NCBI RefSeq assembly: GCF_002104995.1
Contig: NW_024468254.1
Coordinates: forward strand, 1-64,000
Origin: Linderina pennispora
Lineage: Eukaryota; Kickxellomycota; Kickxellomycetes; Kickxellales; Kickxellaceae
Length of the DNA: 64,000 nt
Reading direction: 5' to 3'
Below, piece after piece: positions 59,449-64,000 of the stretch. Numbering within the stretch: position 1 is the stretch's first letter; every line of letters starts with the position of its first letter. The notes under the pieces were generated by a model. It ran no database searches. It was not told the DNA's origin and saw nothing but the letters and a program-made list of their open reading frames with translations. The position numbers and the translations under genes are program-made.

Positions 59449-62400
59449 CTATTCCTGACGCAGTGCTGCTGCTTCTCGATTTTCACCTCCTGTGGGCTGC
59501 CGGCAAGCCTCAGCCAGGTACTCGAACTCGTTGCTGCGCTGACACAGCGCCCTGAACGCACCTCCTTCCTTCTGCAGCAGGTCGTATGGGGTGCCGAACT
59601 CGGCAATCCTTCCCTGGTCGAGCACCAAGACGCGATCATAGTCTATGATTGTGCGCAAACGGTGTGCCACGCACAGCAGCGTCGACTGGGAAAACTCGGA
59701 TCCACGGATCGTGCGCTGGATCCGCTTGTCCGTGTCAAAATCCACCGACGCCGTCGCCTCATCCATGACAATCACCTTTGAGCGTCTTATCAGCGCGCGC
59801 GCCAGCGCAACCAGCTGCCGCTGGCCCTGCGACAGGTTCATCCCGTGCTCCTTGATTTCTGCGTCAAGGCTGGTAAACACTCCAGCCATGTGTTCCATAG
59901 ACGACTCACCAAGGCTGACCGACGAGTTACTAGGGCTGCCGTCGTGGACGAGGTGCGCGCGCTTCAGGGCGTCCCAGATGAGCGCATCCGGGTACTCGCT
60001 GAACGGGTCGAGGTTGAACCGGATCGAGCCATTGAATAGCACCGGGTCCTGTGGAATGATCGTGACACTGCGGCGCAAATCCTCCAAGCCAACATGGGCG
60101 ATATCAATACCGTCCAGCACAATCCTGCCATGTGTGGCTTCAATCAGCCGCAGCAGCGCCAGCGACAGCGACGACTTTCCGGCACCGGTGCGCCCGACCA
60201 CGCCGATTTTCTCGCCGCTGTTGACCGCAAACGAAATGCCGTGCAGGACCGGCACACCCGGCACATACTCAATAGCCAGGTCCTCGACGCGCAGATCGCC
60301 ACTGCGTGGCCACTCCGGACTGGCGCTGCCAATGCCCCCCTGCGTTTCGGCCTCCTGCTCCACACCCATGTACTGGTTGATGCGTTCGACCGCATTCATG
60401 TTGAGCTCGTTGATTGCGTAGCTACGGATCACCCAGATCATGCGGTCCGAGAATGTCAGCGCATACGACAACACAAACCCAGCCAGCGCCGCATCCACGC
60501 TCTGCATATTGGCCAGGGCCAAGACAATGCATGTGAACGACACCAGGGCGCCTGCCCAGTCGACACGCAGCGACAGCCAGCGGTTGGTCGCCCACACAAG
60601 GTAGAATGGCCGGCAATGAGCCGATATCCGCGTCAATGCCTCGCGGATATAGTATTTCTGGGCACCGAATGCCCGGATCGATGCAGTGCCCTGGATCATC
60701 TCGCCGAACAGCGACATCAGCGGCGACATGCTGGTCGACTCGAGCCGCTTGAGCTCGCGCGACGCCGCCAGGTAGTAGTATGCGATTGACATGTACACAA
60801 ACGAGATGCCCACAGCAACAAGAATGAACGCAGGCGTGACTGCAATGATGATGGCAAAGACGGCCAGCACGCCAGCCGTGTCCATCAACCACCAGGCGAT
60901 ATTATCCATGGCGTTCTCGTCAATCAGGGTCATGTCACGTGCGAATCGATTCACTATGCGTCCCAGGGGTGTGGTATCGAAGAACCGCGGCACCGCGTGG
61001 ACGATGCTGCGCACAAGCTTTGCATGGATCGTCTGAGATGCCCGCAGAGAGCCCGCCGACGAAATGTACATGTACGCGTACTTTAGCAATGCCGCGCTGG
61101 TGCCAATACCGCAGTACATGGCCAGCCAGAACACCGACGAGTGCGCATTGCCAGTGTCAGCCGGGTTTGTGGTCGAGGTGATCCAGAGGCGAATCCAGTA
61201 TACCTGAAAGACCTGCATTGTCTGTGCAGCAGCAAGGAACCCAAGCATGGCAGCCCAGAACCACACCGACCCGCACGCCCTGAAATACGATACCCACACG
61301 CCCAGCTTGACCGACCCCGATTCGCGCTCCTCCTCCTCGATCAGCGCTCCCTCCTCAGCACCCGCACGGCCACCATTCTGCTCAGCCAGCAGGTGCCGCC
61401 GCTCTGTATACTCGTCCTCTGGCATCTGGTCGCCGACAGCCTCGAGCTGGCGGGCTACTGAATCCCCAGCCCGGTCAATCAAACTGGTGGAACTGGCCGG
61501 CGTGCTGATGTGCGGCGACTCCAGGCCATCGATTTCCAGGCCTGCGAGTCTGCCGGAATCCAGCAGCTCCTGCGGATGTCCCTGCACGACCACGCGGCCT
61601 TCCTGCATCACCACCATATATTGGGCGCGCGGTACACATAGTGCTACATGGTGGGTGACCAGCACGCACGTGCGGCCTTGCATCAGCGGCGTGGTGCTCA
61701 GCAGACACTCCATCAATATGTGCTTGGCTGTGTGCGCATCGACGGCTGCCAGGCAGTCGTCTATTAGCAGGATCCGGCGGGCCGAGTAGATGGCACGTGC
61801 CAATGCCACGCGCTGCTTCTGCCCGCCAGACAATGTCACGCCACGTTCGCCAATCTCAGTCTGGTCGCCGGCTGCCAGGATCCGCAGATCGGGTTTCAGT
61901 GCGCAGACCCGCAACACCTCCTCGTAGCGCTGCTGGCTGTACGGCTCGCCAAAGAGGATGTTTTCGCGTATAGTAGCGTTGCGCAGCCAGGCTTCTTGCG
62001 CCACATACGCGATATCGCGGATCGCCAGGCACTGCTCCGACAACTCGAGGATATCGCCATACATATCCGCAGTATTACCATTGATGTGCCGCGGATTAAC
62101 CGTCGGCAGCTGGATCGCACCACGCACTAATGTCATTTCGCCGATTAGGGCTGACAGCAGCGATGTCTTGCCGCTGCCAGTCGGCCCAGCAATGACCGTC
62201 AGACCACCAGGTGGGAACATGACAGAGATATTGTGCAGCGAGTGGGTGATTAGACCAGCTGCCGTAGGGGCATCCAGAGAGCCGTATGCGGGCGATGAGG
62301 CGAGCAGCGGCGAAGTTTCGGTTTCACAGCGATCTTTGGTTTTAGCAGCAACATCCCAGACCAAATCAGCGTTAATAAACCCGAGCTCGCCATCCGCTTG

Positions 62401-64000
62401 TGGCTTTTGTATACGATCCTGCAGGCTCTGCACCTGCGGCTGCCCCAGATACGCATCGACGCGGCGCAGCGACACGTACCCAGTGACGGTACCGCTCATG
62501 ATGGTCGGGAAGTGCTCGAAGACAATCTCGGTGATCTGGAACACGGTAATGGAGGTGAATGCCAGCTCGGCTGTCAGCGAGTTGCCGAACCACACCACAT
62601 ATGTGGCGAAAATCGACAAAAGGACGAGCATCGGCGCCAGCATGCCGACCGGGAAAATCGCTGCCCATACCAGCAGCACCCGCCACAGCACATTTAGCTG
62701 TGCTGTGCGCTTCTCCTTAATGCGCGCCAGGAACGCCTGCTCCCAACCAAACAGCTTCACTGCCTTGATGCCCTGGACCACCTCCGAGACTGCCGCCACG
62801 CGTCGGTCGCTCAGACTCGCCAGGTCGTCCTCGATCTTTCCCAGATGTCCAAACAGGCGCTTTGATAACTGCGAGTATGCTAGAATCACCGCCACGCCGA
62901 CAAGAGCCGAGACGCCCAGCAGCTGGTACATGTACCAGATGCCTATGCAGAGCAGCAGCGGCATCGAGAGCAGGGCATCCAGGTAAGCGGCCATTTCGGT
63001 GATTGCCTGGAAATCGGCCGTCAGCAGATTCATGATCTTCCCGTCGCTGGCCTCATTCGAATCGTCCTGCTCACTACCATCTTCTGCCAAGGCGCCCCCG
63101 TTGGCACGTCTCTCAAGCGTCTTGGCCGACAATACAGCTACCAGTAGGGATTTCACGCGGATGCCGATGCACCGGCCAGTCCACATGACACGCGCCGACA
63201 CAATCGACTCGGCCACGGCAAACACAAGAATGCCTATCGCATCCAGATATGCAATTCGCATATGCACTGGCTGCTTATCCGCTCTTTCGATGGTGCGCAG
63301 GATCCGCTGCAAAAAGAACGGCACCGCGAACCGCATGAGACACCCGACTACCGACAGAACCGCCTGCTGCGCCAGCTCGCGCCAGAATGTCCAAAGCAAA
63401 GCCACAGTCAGCGTGCATCCGGCACTGCGGTGGGCCTGGAACTTGCCCCAAGATTCGATCGGGTCTTCGATATCCTGCGTATTGTACAGATCGAGCTCAG
63501 TGAGCTGCATTGCAGCACCCTTGCGCAGAATCTCAGCAGGCCAGGCAAACAATAGTGAGCCGAGCCACGACACGCTGTGCTCGGGCGAGTCAACAAGCTG
63601 CGCTATCCGCACGCTGCGCGCAGATGTCAGTGGAGTATCGCCCGAGTCACCTCTCCTGCCGGCTACGCCTTCCGAATCGCACGCATCTGGCCGAACATAC
63701 AGTGCGCGGCGCTGCACGCACAGCAAGAAAACTAGCAGCAATGTGCTGATGGCCACTGAGACCACCAGCGCTTGGATCGCCAATGCGGCTTCCTTGCCCC
63801 ACACAGGGACGTCCGCATGGGCCTCCGTGAATAGTGCAAAATACACCTCTGCTAATCCAACAATGCACTGCATAAAGACAAGCACAGCGACCTGATGCGG
63901 AAACAAGCCGGTAACGGAGAGCCGGTCGCTATTCAGGTACTTGGCCAGACACGATGCTGCGCATAAAAGAACCAGCAGCGATGCAAACAGCTGGCTGAGC
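59449..64000 (-). CDS. ABCC/MRP-type full ABC transporter (5' end beyond window)
   Basis: The frame is open from the right edge to the stop at 59449, giving at least 1,515 residues in the window. Helices of a TMD0-like N-terminal part are visible at the edge (LFASLLVLLCAASCLAKYLN). Two TMD-NBD units follow. NBD1: Walker A GPTGSGKTSLL (about 62160-62190), signature LSGGQKQRVALARAI (about 61795-61840), Walker B RRILLIDDCLAAVDAHTA. NBD2: Walker A GRTGAGKSSLSLALL (about 60150-60195), signature LSQGQRQLVALARAL, Walker B SKVIVMDEATASVDFDTDK. In NBD1 the catalytic Glu is replaced by Asp (IDDC), a known ABCC feature. Such transporters export glutathione conjugates, metals or drugs, often into vacuoles (Ycf1-like). 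The substrate is not determinable. Confidence 0.94.
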   Translation of the reverse strand, partial: LSQLFASLLVLLCAASCLAKYLNSDRLSVTGLFPHQVAVLVFMQCIVGLAEVYFALFTEAHADVPVWGKEAALAIQALVVSVAISTLLLVFLLCVQRRALYVRPDACDSEGVAGRRGDSGDTPLTSARSVRIAQLVDSPEHSVSWLGSLLFAWPAEILRKGAAMQLTELDLYNTQDIEDPIESWGKFQAHRSAGCTLTVALLWTFWRELAQQAVLSVVGCLMRFAVPFFLQRILRTIERADKQPVHMRIAYLDAIGILVFAVAESIVSARVMWTGRCIGIRVKSLLVAVLSAKTLERRANGGALAEDGSEQDDSNEASDGKIMNLLTADFQAITEMAAYLDALLSMPLLLCIGIWYMYQLLGVSALVGVAVILAYSQLSKRLFGHLGKIEDDLASLSDRRVAAVSEVVQGIKAVKLFGWEQAFLARIKEKRTAQLNVLWRVLLVWAAIFPVGMLAPMLVLLSIFATYVVWFGNSLTAELAFTSITVFQITEIVFEHFPTIMSGTVTGYVSLRRVDAYLGQPQVQSLQDRIQKPQADGELGFINADLVWDVAAKTKDRCETETSPLLASSPAYGSLDAPTAAGLITHSLHNISVMFPPGGLTVIAGPTGSGKTSLLSALIGEMTLVRGAIQLPTVNPRHINGNTADMYGDILELSEQCLAIRDIAYVAQEAWLRNATIRENILFGEPYSQQRYEEVLRVCALKPDLRILAAGDQTEIGERGVTLSGGQKQRVALARAIYSARRILLIDDCLAAVDAHTAKHILMECLLSTTPLMQGRTCVLVTHHVALCVPRAQYMVVMQEGRVVVQGHPQELLDSGRLAGLEIDGLESPHISTPASSTSLIDRAGDSVARQLEAVGDQMPEDEYTERRHLLAEQNGGRAGAEEGALIEEEERESGSVKLGVWVSYFRACGSVWFWAAMLGFLAAAQTMQVFQVYWIRLWITSTTNPADTGNAHSSVFWLAMYCGIGTSAALLKYAYMYISSAGSLRASQTIHAKLVRSIVHAVPRFFDTTPLGRIVNRFARDMTLIDENAMDNIAWWLMDTAGVLAVFAIIIAVTPAFILVAVGISFVYMSIAYYYLAASRELKRLESTSMSPLMSLFGEMIQGTASIRAFGAQKYYIREALTRISAHCRPFYLVWATNRWLSLRVDWAGALVSFTCIVLALANMQSVDAALAGFVLSYALTFSDRMIWVIRSYAINELNMNAVERINQYMGVEQEAETQGGIGSASPEWPRSGDLRVEDLAIEYVPGVPVLHGISFAVNSGEKIGVVGRTGAGKSSLSLALLRLIEATHGRIVLDGIDIAHVGLEDLRRSVTIIPQDPVLFNGSIRFNLDPFSEYPDALIWDALKRAHLVHDGSPSNSSVSLGESSMEHMAGVFTSLDAEIKEHGMNLSQGQRQLVALARALIRRSKVIVMDEATASVDFDTDKRIQRTIRGSEFSQSTLLCVAHRLRTIIDYDRVLVLDQGRIAEFGTPYDLLQKEGGAFRALCQRSNEFEYLAEACRQPTGGENREAAALRQE

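Noticed and set aside
1-64000. tRNA and rRNA genes, CRISPR arrays and transposable elements
   Set aside because: Reading the intergenic regions I saw no tRNA B-box and cloverleaf pair, no spaced repeats, no terminal repeats, and no transposase or reverse transcriptase reading frame. A tool-based scan would be more sensitive.

Overview
The window is nuclear DNA from a fungus. It has GC-rich protein-coding genes, most of them single exon. Where introns occur they are short (61-185 bp), have GT..AG borders and sit mostly near 5' ends. There are no bacterial operons and no ribosome binding sites. Gene content (GH19 chitinase, AA11-like LPMO, cobalamin adenosyltransferase, a DONSON homologue, intron-poor housekeeping genes) points to an early-diverging lineage, possibly Kickxellomycotina. 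That placement is inference from content and was not tested by phylogeny.

Layout. 1-7.8 kb: the 5' part of a giant PH/RasGEF protein on the minus strand that runs off the left edge. 9.2-13.2 kb: a CNNM/Mam3-type membrane protein, a small orphan and diphthamide enzyme DPH1. 13.5-16.4 kb: three genes with relaxed codon use (secreted LPMO, 4'-phosphopantetheinyl transferase, GH19 chitinase). 17.3-20.2 kb: an armadillo/importin-alpha-like protein with three introns and mitochondrial cobalamin adenosyltransferase. 20.3-23.5 kb: a BAHD-type acyltransferase and an orphan. 23.8-31.6 kb: DONSON-like replication factor, D-arabinono-1,4-lactone oxidase, a sphingomyelinase-like phosphodiesterase, an orphan membrane protein and an orphan two-exon gene. 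31.8-38.8 kb: an unusually long Vps51 and a Q/H-rich DUF3020 regulator. 38.8-43.0 kb: a 4.3 kb stretch with no secure gene. 43.0-49.9 kb: Orc5, Rpb5, SF3B3/Rse1 and mitochondrial ribosomal protein uL22m. 50.6-55.9 kb: glycogen debranching enzyme and Rpb4. 56.2-64 kb: a FUSC/BRE4-like membrane protein and an ABCC full transporter that runs off the right edge.

The genes belong to unrelated pathways: replication (Orc5, DONSON-like), transcription and splicing (Rpb4, Rpb5, SF3B3), trafficking (Vps51, importin-like), translation (DPH1, uL22m), storage and redox metabolism (debranching enzyme, lactone oxidase) and cell wall or chitin turnover (chitinase, LPMO). I see no metabolic cluster. The genome is compact: neighbouring convergent genes often have only 13-90 bp between stop codons, and some poly(A) signals lie inside the opposing gene. 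I found no tRNA, rRNA, transposon or CRISPR array. The observations most worth following are the tandem RasGEF-like architecture, the fungal DONSON homologue, cobalamin use, and the large gene-free region upstream of the DUF3020 regulator.
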